This document shows, piece after piece, positions 1-8,963 of a stretch of DNA of 64,000 bases. The DNA is taken from NCBI GenBank assembly GCA_029975215.1, contig JARKPO010000045.1, positions 78,994 to 142,993 on the forward strand, in the 5' to 3' direction. Source of the stretch: Levilinea sp. GTDB taxonomy: Bacteria > Chloroflexota > Anaerolineae > Anaerolineales > Anaerolineaceae. The first letter of the stretch is position 1; the number at the start of each line of letters is the position of its first letter. The translations under genes were made by a program, and so were the position numbers. The notes below the pieces were generated by a model that worked only from the letters and a program-made list of their open reading frames with translations, was not told where the DNA came from and did not search any database.

Positions 1-236
1 ATATCATGGGCAGTTTGGAGATTCTCTCCAACAGCTTTCACCACCAGGCGGTGAAAGACCCCGGCCAGGGGCTGCGGGTGAGCGCGCGGACGGCCGACGG
101 GGTGGTTGAAGCGATTGAACACCCCCAGATGCGGTTCTGTTTAGGGCTGCAATGGCATCCGGAGGAACATTCGGTTCCGCAGACGAACATGCAGCCCATT
201 TTTGAACGCTTTCTGTGGGCGGCCAGCGGCGCGTGA
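1..236 (+). CDS. C-terminal part of a gamma-glutamyl-GABA hydrolase-like (peptidase C26) class I amidotransferase
   Basis: The reading frame is open from the left edge and stops at 234-236, so only the last 77 or so residues are present. They include a conserved SNSFHHQAV stretch and a QWHPEE motif. The latter carries the catalytic His and Glu of class I glutamine-amidotransferase-like hydrolases of the PuuD/peptidase C26 family, which cleave gamma-glutamyl amides. The nucleophilic Cys would lie upstream of the window. The gene converges on the ABC-F gene with only two bases between the stop codons. Family assignment is good; the substrate cannot be told from this fragment. Confidence 0.8.
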   Translation, partial: IMGSLEILSNSFHHQAVKDPGQGLRVSARTADGVVEAIEHPQMRFCLGLQWHPEEHSVPQTNMQPIFERFLWAASGA

Positions 237-238
237 GT

Positions 239-1891
239 TCAGGTCAGCTCGGTGCGGCGGACAGCACCTCCCTGGATTTCCCATAGAGTAGTGGCGTACT
301 GCTGAATGAAATAGCGGTCGTGCAGGATGGTCAGGATGGTGCCGTCAAAATCGGCTAATGCTTGCTCAAACTGGGCGCGCGAGGGGATATCCAGATGGTT
401 GAGCGGTTCATCCAGAATGAGGAAGTTGCAGCCGCGGGCTACCAGACAGGCCAGGGATAAACGCGCCCGCTCACCGTACGAGAGCTGCCCGGCGGGTGAA
501 AAAACCCCATCTCCTTTGAAGAGGAATTTGGACAAATAAGACCTTGCTTCGGTCTGAGACCATCCCGTGATGGACTGGATCGTCTCGAATGCGTTTAAAT
601 GCGCTTCCAACTCTTCCTGTTCCTGTGCCATGATGCCCACTTGGACGGCAGGACCGAGGCGGAAACGACCCGACAAGGGAGGAATCTGGCCGGTGAGGGT
701 GCGGATGAGGGTGGTTTTGCCGGAGCCGTTGGGACCGACCAGGGCTACTCGTTCGCCGAAACGAATCCAGATATTGAGCTTTTCCAGGAGGGTCACATCG
801 GGGTAACCGATGGTGAGATCTTCAGTGACCAGGATTTCACGGCTGCTGGCGGGAGTGCTGCCAAATTCCATTTTCATCTGCCAGGTGCGGCCGGGTTTTT
901 CAACATGCTCTACGGTGAGCAACCGTTCCACGCGTTTTTCAATCCCTTTGGCCTTGTGAATGGTTTCTTTACCGCGGTCGGCAAAAAAGCCCAAAGCAAA
1001 GCCGTCGGTATTGGTCGATGGGTCGGTTTTTCCACCCTTATGCTGACGGGCCAGCCCGCGCATTTTGGAAGCGGCGCGGCGCAGACGAGAGATTTCGCTT
1101 TGCTGGTCGGTATACTCCTGCCATTGGCGTTCGCGTTCGGTTTGTTTTTGCTGCAAATAGTCGCTGAAATTGCCGGGGTAGGTGTGTGCCTGATGGGTGA
1201 GGGGGTCAATTTCCAGGATGGAGGTGGCCACCTGATCGAGGAAGGCGCGGTCGTGGGAAACGATCAGTACGGCGTTGGGCAGTGCTTTCAACCAGTTTTC
1301 CAACCAGTTGAGCATTTCAAGGTCAAGATGGTTGGTGGGCTCATCCAGCAGCAGGATGGGTGGGTTTTCAATGAGCAGGCGCGCCAGGCCCAGGCGGGTT
1401 TTTTGGCCGCCGCTGAGGGATTTGATGGACAGCGTACGGGGGAGTTGTGAGAGGTTCAATGCAGCTAATACGGAGGCCGCCCGACCGGCGTTTTGGGCGG
1501 CATGGTTGATCTGGGCCAACACCTGATCATATTCGGCCTGCAGCCCAGCAGAGCCGTTGGGCTGGATGATGGCTTCAGCCAGTTCGGCTAAACGGTCGGA
1601 GAGGCGGTCGAGGCCGCCTTCGATACGGTCGAGATATTGGCCGAGGGTTTCATCTGGCAGGAGGTTTTCAAAGCCCTGGGGCAGGTAACCCACAGGCAGA
1701 TCCGAGGGGGTGCGCTGCACCACGCCGCTGTCGGCTTTTTCATAACCGGCAATGATGCGCAGCAGGGTGGTCTTGCCGCAGCCGTTAGGCCCAACCAGGC
1801 CCATGCGTTCGCCGGGCTGCAAGGTAAAGCTGATCTCCCGCAGAACTGGGTCAAGGGAATACGATTTGGTGATGTGATGGGTTGTAAGCAT
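239..1891 (-). CDS. ABC-F subfamily ATPase, probable ribosome-protection type
   Basis: A 550-residue protein with two ABC ATPase domains in tandem and no membrane segments, the ABC-F layout. Domain 1 has Walker A GPNGCGKTT (34-42), signature LSGGQ (159-163) and Walker B LLLDEP (180-185). Domain 2 has Walker A GPNGSGKTT (386-394), a variant signature LSYGE (about 470) and LILDEP (about 491). The charged interdomain linker (about 225-345), rich in Arg, Lys and Gln, is the part that reaches into the ribosome in this family. ABC-F proteins bind the ribosomal E site; some eject antibiotics, others act in translation control. The attenuator directly upstream favours the antibiotic-responsive kind. 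That is inference; the drug class cannot be read from sequence. Confidence 0.9.
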   Translation of the reverse strand: MLTTHHITKSYSLDPVLREISFTLQPGERMGLVGPNGCGKTTLLRIIAGYEKADSGVVQRTPSDLPVGYLPQGFENLLPDETLGQYLDRIEGGLDRLSDRLAELAEAIIQPNGSAGLQAEYDQVLAQINHAAQNAGRAASVLAALNLSQLPRTLSIKSLSGGQKTRLGLARLLIENPPILLLDEPTNHLDLEMLNWLENWLKALPNAVLIVSHDRAFLDQVATSILEIDPLTHQAHTYPGNFSDYLQQKQTERERQWQEYTDQQSEISRLRRAASKMRGLARQHKGGKTDPSTNTDGFALGFFADRGKETIHKAKGIEKRVERLLTVEHVEKPGRTWQMKMEFGSTPASSREILVTEDLTIGYPDVTLLEKLNIWIRFGERVALVGPNGSGKTTLIRTLTGQIPPLSGRFRLGPAVQVGIMAQEQEELEAHLNAFETIQSITGWSQTEARSYLSKFLFKGDGVFSPAGQLSYGERARLSLACLVARGCNFLILDEPLNHLDIPSRAQFEQALADFDGTILTILHDRYFIQQYATTLWEIQGGAVRRTELT

Positions 1892-1910
1892 GACAGCAAT
1901 CTCTTTCTGG

Positions 1911-1939
1911 AAACAAAAACCGAGGGCAAACGCCCTCGG
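1911..1939 (-). terminator. Intrinsic terminator inside the ABC-F leader (attenuator)
   Basis: On the minus strand an 8-bp stem, CCGAGGGC with GCCCTCGG around a GTTT loop (1920-1939), is followed by TTTTTGTTT (1911-1919). It lies about 20 bases before the ABC-F start codon, so it can only act as a leader terminator for that gene. Its 5' arm shares the GCCGAG bases with the antiterminator. Confidence 0.88.
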
Positions 1940-1966
1940 CTATTGAAGAATCAATAGGGAGCCGAG
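1935..1966 (-). promoter_or_regulatory. Antiterminator stem overlapping the ABC-F leader terminator
   Basis: On the minus strand CTCGGC (1961-1966) can pair with GCCGAG (1935-1940), extended by TATTGA/TCAATA pairing (1941-1956), with a four-base bulge. This uses the first bases of the terminator stem, so the two structures exclude each other. The arrangement matches ribosome-mediated attenuators of resistance genes. Confidence 0.78.
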
Positions 1967-1991
1967 TACCGTACCCTGAAACATTCGCAGA

Positions 1992-2012
1992 TTAGAGCGT
2001 GCTGTCTGTCAT
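1992..2012 (-). CDS. Six-residue leader peptide MTDSTL of the ABC-F attenuator
   Basis: ATG at 2010-2012 is preceded at eight bases by a strong CAGGAG ribosome-binding site (2021-2026) and reads M-T-D-S-T-L before TAA at 1992-1994. It begins about 25 bases after the predicted transcription start and ends upstream of the antiterminator/terminator pair. A ribosome stalled on it by a drug could favour the antiterminator. No general family exists for such peptides. The call rests on the ribosome-binding site and position. Confidence 0.72.
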   Translation of the reverse strand: MTDSTL

Positions 2013-2044
2013 TAAAGAGTCTCCTGATCGATTACGACAGAGTC

Positions 2045-2073
2045 ATTTTACCATAGGTTTTTGGCGCGGCAAA
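2045..2073 (-). promoter_or_regulatory. Promoter of the ABC-F leader transcript
   Basis: Minus-strand -35 TTTGCC (2068-2073), a 17-base spacer and -10 TAAAAT (2045-2050) preceded by TGG. The predicted start near 2037 gives a leader of about 145 bases that holds the peptide and the attenuator. Confidence 0.6.
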
Positions 2074-2112
2074 GCTGGTCAGATGGCGGGTTTTGTTTCT
2101 AGGACAGGCGGC

Positions 2113-2466
2113 TTACTGCGAATGGGCGCTGGGGGTGAATCCGCGCACAGCTATCAGTGGCCAGGCGGTAAGGATGCCGGTGTTGGGGTCTGAAAAATCT
2201 CCGACAACGGTTTCGGTGCGATCAAAGCACTGCTGCACCTGGTTTTCAGACGCGACCACAGCAAAGAGAGTGTAATTTCCCTCCTGTCCTCCCACCACCG
2301 GCGGGGTAAAGCCAAAACGGGGTGAAATGTGGGTGCTTTGAGCGCGGCGTCGGTTCATGCCGGTGCTTTCCAAGAGGGTGGCGCCGGTGATGCCGATTTC
2401 TTCCCAGGCATCCAGGACAGCATCCAATCGTTCGGGCGTATCCAAGACCAGGCAAATCATATACAT
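2113..2466 (-). CDS. PII-like small protein, function unknown
   Basis: A 117-residue protein beginning MYMICLVLDTPERLDAVLDA. It resembles the PII-like (nitrogen regulatory protein P-II fold) small proteins of Chloroflexota: an opening beta strand, an amphipathic helix, GITGATLLESTG, then a long loop and a closing strand. The T-loop uridylylation Tyr and the ATP-binding signature of true GlnB/GlnK are not visible, so nitrogen signalling is not implied. A weak SD (AGAGG) precedes the start. The gene follows sdhD after a hairpin and may be read by partial read-through from that operon. Confidence 0.55.
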   Translation of the reverse strand: MYMICLVLDTPERLDAVLDAWEEIGITGATLLESTGMNRRRAQSTHISPRFGFTPPVVGGQEGNYTLFAVVASENQVQQCFDRTETVVGDFSDPNTGILTAWPLIAVRGFTPSAHSQ

Positions 2467-2485
2467 GGGGGACCTCTTTTTGGTG

Positions 2486-2516
2486 ATGAATCAAAACGCC
2501 GGGGAGCGCCCGGCGT
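2486..2516 (-). terminator. Terminator after the sdhD-like gene
   Basis: Minus-strand stem ACGCCGGG/CCCGGCGT (2496-2516) followed by TTTTGATT. It lies between the sdhD stop and the PII-like start, so it either ends the glp/sdh operon or reduces expression of the PII-like gene. Confidence 0.65.
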
Positions 2517-2537
2517 AAGGGAACGAGGGAGCAGGCT

Positions 2538-2912
2538 TCAGGGGACAGAACGGGCCGAGATCACGATCACCAGCCAGGTTCCATAAATGACCGCGAAGCC
2601 ACCGGCCACGATCAGGATGCGGTTGACCCAGCGCAGCGCGTTAGGTGAGGGATTCAGGTCAAGAATAATTGAGCGCATCCCGATGAAGGCGTGGGCAATG
2701 ACCACGATTAAGAAAGCCACTTCCATCACGCCAATCCAGGGGTTGTCATAATAACGGACGACATCTGCATAGGTTAACAGCCCGCCGGGGGCGACCAGGT
2801 GGTTAACCACAAAATGCACGCCCAAGAGGACGAGGATAAACAAACCAGCAAAGACTTTGATCATCCAAATTCCGGCGCCTTCAGCATTGGTACGCTGCGG
2901 GGAAGTATGCAT
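2538..2912 (-). CDS. sdhD: Succinate dehydrogenase-type membrane anchor subunit D
   Basis: A 124-residue integral membrane protein with three hydrophobic helices (about 17-40, 60-80 and 92-118). His residues in the first helix and the AHAFIGMRSIILDL motif in the second match the haem/quinone anchor subunits of succinate:quinone oxidoreductases. It lies 12 bases downstream of the C subunit and pairs with it to form the quinone-reactive membrane domain. There is no flavoprotein SdhA in the operon; the flavoprotein upstream is GlpA-like, so this anchor may serve glycerol-3-phosphate oxidation instead of, or as well as, succinate. Confidence 0.82.
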   Translation of the reverse strand: MHTSPQRTNAEGAGIWMIKVFAGLFILVLLGVHFVVNHLVAPGGLLTYADVVRYYDNPWIGVMEVAFLIVVIAHAFIGMRSIILDLNPSPNALRWVNRILIVAGGFAVIYGTWLVIVISARSVP

Positions 2913-2924
2913 GCGAAGCTCCTT

Positions 2925-3311
2925 TTAGGCCCAGCCGAACATGTGAACCGCGAAAAATACGGTTCCAGCCAGGGCGATGATCATGAGGATAATAAAAGTC
3001 TCGCGTTGACGCTGGAGGCCGAAGCCGAAGCTGTTTAAGCCGACGCGGATGCCGTTGAGCCCATGAATGAGGCCGGCGGCAATGACGAGCAGCTCGCCGA
3101 ACAAGATGACGGGGGTCTTGGCCAGAGCGATGAATGCATCGTAGGCTTCGGGGCCTTGCACCAGCTTGCTGAGCATGTACAGATGCAGCACAAGGTAGAC
3201 GGTCAGGCCGATGGCGGTGATGCGGTTGAGAATGAAGGCCCAGGTGCCGATCTGGCGGTAGCGCGGGTCAAACCAGCGCCAAAATTTTCGTGGGGAAGGT
3301 TGGTTCATCAT
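2925..3311 (-). CDS. sdhC: Succinate dehydrogenase cytochrome b-type subunit C
   Basis: A 128-residue membrane protein with three transmembrane helices. It carries LHLYMLSKL in helix 1 and HGLNGIRVGL in helix 2, the SdhC pattern that supplies haem and quinone ligands. A longer open frame to 3425 exists, but it overlaps the iron-sulphur subunit. I chose the ATG-ATG pair at 3311/3308, where the second ATG overlaps the sdhB stop as ATGA, pointing to translational coupling. It forms the membrane anchor with the D subunit. Confidence 0.85.
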   Translation of the reverse strand: MMNQPSPRKFWRWFDPRYRQIGTWAFILNRITAIGLTVYLVLHLYMLSKLVQGPEAYDAFIALAKTPVILFGELLVIAAGLIHGLNGIRVGLNSFGFGLQRQRETFIILMIIALAGTVFFAVHMFGWA

Positions 3312-4054
3312 GGTCGAGGTTCCTTGCCGCCGAAAAGGCTGCGGATGCGTTGGGTGACAACATGGCGGCGCAAATTCATGATGCGCCAGGCTGGGTTGAC
3401 GTTGGATGGACAAACGGCGGTGCATTCATACGCGCTGTGGCAGCGCCACAGACCATCCTGATGATCGACCCAATCTAGAAGGGAAAAGTCGCCTGTGGTC
3501 TGGAATTGTTGGTGAGCCCCCGCCAGGGCCGCAGGGCCGACATAGCTGTTGGATGTGGCGGCGGCCGGGCAGGCGCTAACGCACAAACCGCACTCGATGC
3601 AGTCCACCAGCCGTTCAGCGTCCACGGCAGGCGCGGCAGGCGAGGGATGGTCGATGGGCAGGTCAGCCTTTTCCACAGGGGAAACCGAGTACAGTTTGGA
3701 GGATTCCATGTTCTGGTAGAAAGCGCTCATATCCACGACCAAATCGCTTTGCACGGGGAAATTGCGCAGAGGTTCGATGCGAAGCATTCCGCGGTCGCGA
3801 GTGACCTCGCGGATGGGGGTGATGCAGGTGAGTTTTTCGACGCCGTTGACCAACATACCGCAGGCGCCGCAGGTGGAATGGTGGCAGGCGTGCCGGTAAT
3901 TGAGCGAGCGGTCATGGAAGGCCCAGACGCGTTCTACTGCATCCAGCACGTATTCATCCGGGTTGACTTCCAGGGTGAATTCTTGAAAATGACGCGGAGT
4001 GCCGCTCGATTGGCGAGAGATGGATAAGGTGATGGTCCAGGTTGTTGGTTTCAC
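3308..4054 (-). CDS. sdhB: Succinate dehydrogenase/fumarate reductase iron-sulphur subunit
   Basis: 248 residues from a GTG at 4054 that is preceded by GGAGG at a good distance. The frame stays open to 4258, but that part runs antisense-like over glpA and looks non-coding. All three clusters of SdhB are present: a [2Fe-2S] pattern C-x4-C-x2-C-x11-C (CHHSTCGACG...TC), a [4Fe-4S] CIECGLCVSACP, and the [3Fe-4S]/[4Fe-4S] Cys in CHSAYECTAVCP. It passes electrons from a flavoprotein to the membrane anchors. The gene starts 17 bases after glpA and no sdhA is nearby, so GlpA is the likely partner (inference). Confidence 0.9.
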   Translation of the reverse strand: MKPTTWTITLSISRQSSGTPRHFQEFTLEVNPDEYVLDAVERVWAFHDRSLNYRHACHHSTCGACGMLVNGVEKLTCITPIREVTRDRGMLRIEPLRNFPVQSDLVVDMSAFYQNMESSKLYSVSPVEKADLPIDHPSPAAPAVDAERLVDCIECGLCVSACPAAATSNSYVGPAALAGAHQQFQTTGDFSLLDWVDHQDGLWRCHSAYECTAVCPSNVNPAWRIMNLRRHVVTQRIRSLFGGKEPRP

Positions 4055-4071
4055 GAGGTTCCCTCCGGCGG

Positions 4072-5244
4072 TCAGGAGCTGTAATACAAACGATAAGAAG
4101 CCAACGGTTGTTCGGCGGTTTGGCAAGCGGCAGAGATGCCCAATTTCTGGCAGACCAGATCGGCGGTCTTTTCGGCCATGGCGCGGCAGGTGGTGGCTTT
4201 GCCGCCGGTGATGGTAACCAGCCGTTCCACATTGCCTCCCTGGGCATGATCGTAGCATTTGAAGGTGCGGGTGAGGCTGCGCTCATCCTCGGCTGTACCG
4301 ATGAGCGGGCGGGCGGACATGTAGGCCCCGCGTTCAGCGGTTTGGGCGACTGCGGGGATCAGTTCCATGGCTTTGCGGTGCATTTCTTCAACCTGCTCTG
4401 GGAAGACAGGGATGTAGTCGGCATCCTGGACTTTGAAAGAGGTGGTGCCGATGACGACCATGCGGCGCTGCGGGATGAGAATGTCGCCGTCGCCGGGGGC
4501 GTTGAGGCGATTGATGACTCGCTGGATGAGGCGGCGGTTATAGGCGACCATCACGCCGGGGGCGGGGGTGACAGGCACAGTCAGGCCGATCATGGCGGCC
4601 AGGTGACCTGCCCAGGCTCCAGTGGCGTTGATGACGATGTCGGCAGGCTGCTGGTAAGCATGGCGGGTGTGGCGGTCGGTGACGTTCAGCCCGGTCACAG
4701 CCCCTTGACCATCCAGAAGGAAGCCGGTAACTTCATGATAAGGTTTGAACTCAGCCCCGAACTGGCGGGCGCTTGCGGCAAAAGCAAGTGCCAGGCGCAG
4801 AGGGTCAAAGGCGCCGTCAGGGACGCGGTACGCCAGCTTCACCCTCGGGTTGAGATTCGGCTCCAATTGGAGGGCCTGGGAGGGGGTTAGCTCCTCGATG
4901 TCAATATCACAGGCCTGGGCTCCAGAGGTAAATTTGGGAGCGTAAGCCAGATCGGAATCATCCAGGGCAACGAACAATCCGCCGTTGAATTCAATGCATT
5001 GAGCGGCGATTTTGCGCAGAATGCGGTTTTCTTGAATGCATTCGCGAGCGGCTTCCTGATCTTCAGTGCAGTAACGGGCGCCGGAATGCAGCAGGCCGTG
5101 GGTGCGGCCTGAGGTACCGGAGGCGATTTCACCGCGTTCCAGGACGGTGACGGCGAAGCCGCGCTGAGCAAGGTCATAGGCCAGGGCGCAGCCTGTGAAG
5201 CCTGCTCCAATGATGACAGCGTGGGGGGAATGCTGTTTGGGCAT
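4072..5244 (-). CDS. glpA: Glycerol-3-phosphate dehydrogenase, GlpA-type flavoprotein lacking the C-terminal [2Fe-2S] domain
   Basis: A 390-residue FAD protein with the N-terminal dinucleotide-binding motif IIGAGFTGCALAYDLA. It closely follows E. coli GlpA through the HGLLHSGARY motif, the ARECIQEN segment, VPDGAFDP, the IGTTSF loop and the ITGGKATTCRAMAE motif, and is less like aerobic GlpD. It oxidises glycerol-3-phosphate to dihydroxyacetone phosphate. Known GlpA proteins run to about 540 residues with a BFD-like Cys-rich tail; here that tail is missing. The gene starts three bases after glpK and ends 17 before sdhB. GlpB and GlpC are absent, so the Sdh-type B/C/D subunits may take over electron transfer. 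Confidence 0.9.
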   Translation of the reverse strand: MPKQHSPHAVIIGAGFTGCALAYDLAQRGFAVTVLERGEIASGTSGRTHGLLHSGARYCTEDQEAARECIQENRILRKIAAQCIEFNGGLFVALDDSDLAYAPKFTSGAQACDIDIEELTPSQALQLEPNLNPRVKLAYRVPDGAFDPLRLALAFAASARQFGAEFKPYHEVTGFLLDGQGAVTGLNVTDRHTRHAYQQPADIVINATGAWAGHLAAMIGLTVPVTPAPGVMVAYNRRLIQRVINRLNAPGDGDILIPQRRMVVIGTTSFKVQDADYIPVFPEQVEEMHRKAMELIPAVAQTAERGAYMSARPLIGTAEDERSLTRTFKCYDHAQGGNVERLVTITGGKATTCRAMAEKTADLVCQKLGISAACQTAEQPLASYRLYYSS

Positions 5245-5247
5245 GAA

Positions 5248-6744
<1,497 letters not shown>

Positions 6745-6770
6745 CCCATTACCTCCAAAGGTTGCAAGAA

Positions 6771-7841
6771 TTATTGGCCGAGCTTAGAAGAAATCCACTG
6801 TTGGGCGGATTGAAGATCAGAAATTTGGAGAGATCCGTTTTGGCCGGGAGTGCACATCTTTTGAGGTAGGGCTTCCACGCTCATTTGGCCGGACGACATC
6901 TTTTGCCCGACACAGGCTAGCTGGGTGATGTGCTCCAGGTTTAGATCGGTGATCAGTGAGGATTGAAATTGCTGATAGATCGCAGGGACTTTGAGGAGAA
7001 TATCCGGTTCAGCCAAACGCTGCTTGATTCCAGAGAGCAGGAGGTCTTGGCGCTGGAGGCGGTCCCATTCGGAGGCGTTGGCTGGCAAGTGGCGGGCATA
7101 CCATTGGGCGCGTTCGCCGTTGAGTGTTTGTGTGCCTGCCGGGTAAGAAATCCCGGAGATTTGCAGAGCCTGGGGGAGTGTCACTTCAACGCCGCCGAGG
7201 GCGTCAATGGTTTTCCAGAGGCTGTTTTCTTTCATGACAAAATAATGCTGAGGCGCCGCGCCGAAATTGTCATAAATGGCCTGGGACAGAGCTTCTACAG
7301 CCTTGAGGTTGGCCTCTGTGCTATCACGGCCGCCCTCGCGTTGAATGACCAGGGCGTAAATATCTCCCAACTGGCTGGTTTTTATTCCATAAGCCGCCTC
7401 TAATTTAGGGGTGGAGACCACCAGAGTGCGGGGTAATGAGATGATCGAGGCGGTAGAGGCATCAAAATCCACACGCGCCAGGCGAATGGCGTCTGCCCCA
7501 TAGGGCGGGACCCACACACTGGCATCTCGGGCGATGATCAAATATGTTTGACTGCCTTGCCGACCGCAAGCAGCCGCTTTGTCTCCCGCTGTGGAAGATT
7601 CAGGAGTAGCGGTTGCCTGCAGCGGACTGACCGAGGTCTTCGGCATGATGATGGTAACCTGGGCTTGCGGCGCGGTGGGGGCTGTATCTGCAGATACGGC
7701 GGTTGCACTTTGCGCGGGGGTTAAGAAGGGCAATGATAGGCCGCCCTGACTGCGCTGGATCAGGATCAACGCCACGGCCCCAAGCAAACAAAGAAACAGG
7801 ATGGTGATGATGATCCAATAAATAATGCTGGTCTTTTTCAT
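6771..7841 (-). CDS. LytR-CpsA-Psr (LCP) family protein
   Basis: 356 residues from the ATG at 7841, which has GAGGG five bases upstream; an in-frame GTG at 7853 is less likely. One N-terminal transmembrane helix (about 5-28) is followed by a low-complexity linker and the LCP catalytic domain, with conserved Arg/Asp elements ([38 protein letters not shown]). LCP enzymes transfer glycan chains from lipid carriers to the cell wall or other acceptors outside the membrane. It sits with a LysM protein and a Wzz/BY-kinase, consistent with attachment or release of an exopolysaccharide. A tail after the LCP domain contains two Cys. Confidence 0.85.
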   Translation of the reverse strand: MKKTSIIYWIIITILFLCLLGAVALILIQRSQGGLSLPFLTPAQSATAVSADTAPTAPQAQVTIIMPKTSVSPLQATATPESSTAGDKAAACGRQGSQTYLIIARDASVWVPPYGADAIRLARVDFDASTASIISLPRTLVVSTPKLEAAYGIKTSQLGDIYALVIQREGGRDSTEANLKAVEALSQAIYDNFGAAPQHYFVMKENSLWKTIDALGGVEVTLPQALQISGISYPAGTQTLNGERAQWYARHLPANASEWDRLQRQDLLLSGIKQRLAEPDILLKVPAIYQQFQSSLITDLNLEHITQLACVGQKMSSGQMSVEALPQKMCTPGQNGSLQISDLQSAQQWISSKLGQ

Positions 7842-7891
7842 CCCTACCCTCACTTTTATCTCTGAAGAATCATGTAAAAAAAGCTCTTAAC

Positions 7892-8941
7892 CTATGGGTT
7901 TTGGGCCGAAGGGGTGGGGGAAGCATCTTTTGGAGGGTTCGAAACCGGTTCTGTGGGACGATTAGGAAGAGAGGGCAGGTAAACGACATCACCGGGATTG
8001 AGCACAGAGGTTTCTGTGAGGCAGTTATGATCCCTCAGCTTCGCCACGCTAACGCCAACCGCTTTACTCAACGCTTCCAGTGTATCACCAGCCTGAACGA
8101 TGTAGGGGAGGTAATTGGAAGGAGGGAAGCAGATTTTCGCCGGAGCCGTTGAGTTGACTTCAGTAGAACCAGAAGGTTGCGCTGTGGACTGGGCGGTGGC
8201 TGTTTGGGCAGCAGGAGCCGTGGGTGTGAATCCGGAAGGGAGGATGATGAGGGCTGGGCGGGTAGTAGTGGGGGTAGGGGTGAGCAAACCTGTGGAAGAG
8301 ACCCCCAGCACATTCCAGTTGAGCGGGAGAGCGGTAAATATCCACCACAGTACAGCAGCCAACAACAGGAAGATGGCAAATCCGACCAGAAACACCGGCA
8401 GCCAACGGCGCGGCGGTTTTTGGACCATGGGCGGAATTTCCTGAATGGGCCGCACGTGGTCTGGCAGCCACGCGCCAGGACGCATGGGTTGGGTCTCGGT
8501 GATGTGAGGGTCAAGGCGAGGAATAAGGTCTGATGGTTTGTCCGGACCGTGGGTTGGGCCAAATTCTAAGTTTTCAACGGCGGTTAATGGCGCAGCAGCA
8601 GGCTGGTCAGAAGGAGCAGGAACCATCTCTGGTGCAGGTGAGATGTGCACTGGTGGAACGGTTGGCTTCACTGGTGATTCTGCTGGTGAAACAGCTGGAG
8701 CACCCGCCGGAGGTTGGGGAGCGTGTTCATCCCCTGAAACTGGCGCAGGGCTGATGCCTGAATATCTTTGAAAAATGGGGCAGCGCGTGTAGGTACTTGA
8801 AAGACAGTATTGATCCTGATGGGGATTGGAGACGCTGGCTGGTTTGGGCGGGCGATAGCAGCGGTTGGACGGCGAAGGATAAGCCAGAGCCGTGTCTGCA
8901 TCGTCATAAATGCCTAAATAGGGACAAATAATGCCGGTCAT
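7892..8941 (-). CDS. LysM-domain membrane protein with Cys-bearing N-terminal region
   Basis: 349 residues from ATG 8941; a longer frame to 9001 would overlap the next gene. The N-terminal 60 residues hold four Cys (6, 28, 46, 54) around CPYLGIYDD and YPSPSNRC, which may bind metal or form disulphides. A Pro/Ala-rich linker follows, then one transmembrane helix (about 181-204), another Pro/Thr/Ser-rich linker and a C-terminal LysM (about 275-320, YIVQAGDTLEALSKAVGVSV). The LysM should bind cell-wall glycan outside, with the Cys region inside. It lies between the LCP and BY-kinase genes, so a role at the envelope is likely. Confidence 0.75.
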   Translation of the reverse strand: MTGIICPYLGIYDDADTALAYPSPSNRCYRPPKPASVSNPHQDQYCLSSTYTRCPIFQRYSGISPAPVSGDEHAPQPPAGAPAVSPAESPVKPTVPPVHISPAPEMVPAPSDQPAAAPLTAVENLEFGPTHGPDKPSDLIPRLDPHITETQPMRPGAWLPDHVRPIQEIPPMVQKPPRRWLPVFLVGFAIFLLLAAVLWWIFTALPLNWNVLGVSSTGLLTPTPTTTRPALIILPSGFTPTAPAAQTATAQSTAQPSGSTEVNSTAPAKICFPPSNYLPYIVQAGDTLEALSKAVGVSVAKLRDHNCLTETSVLNPGDVVYLPSLPNRPTEPVSNPPKDASPTPSAQNP

Positions 8942-8963
8942 GGGGATACCCTGCCCTTTTTCA

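Noticed and set aside
599..1450. Long plus-strand open frame of 283 codons
   Set aside because: Antisense to the ABC-F gene, whose two ATPase domains are unmistakable; the antisense translation has no family features and no ribosome-binding site.
4055..4258. N-terminal extension of the sdhB frame
   Set aside because: It overlaps the conserved C-terminus of glpA, is unlike any SdhB, and a GTG with GGAGG at 4054 gives the normal length.
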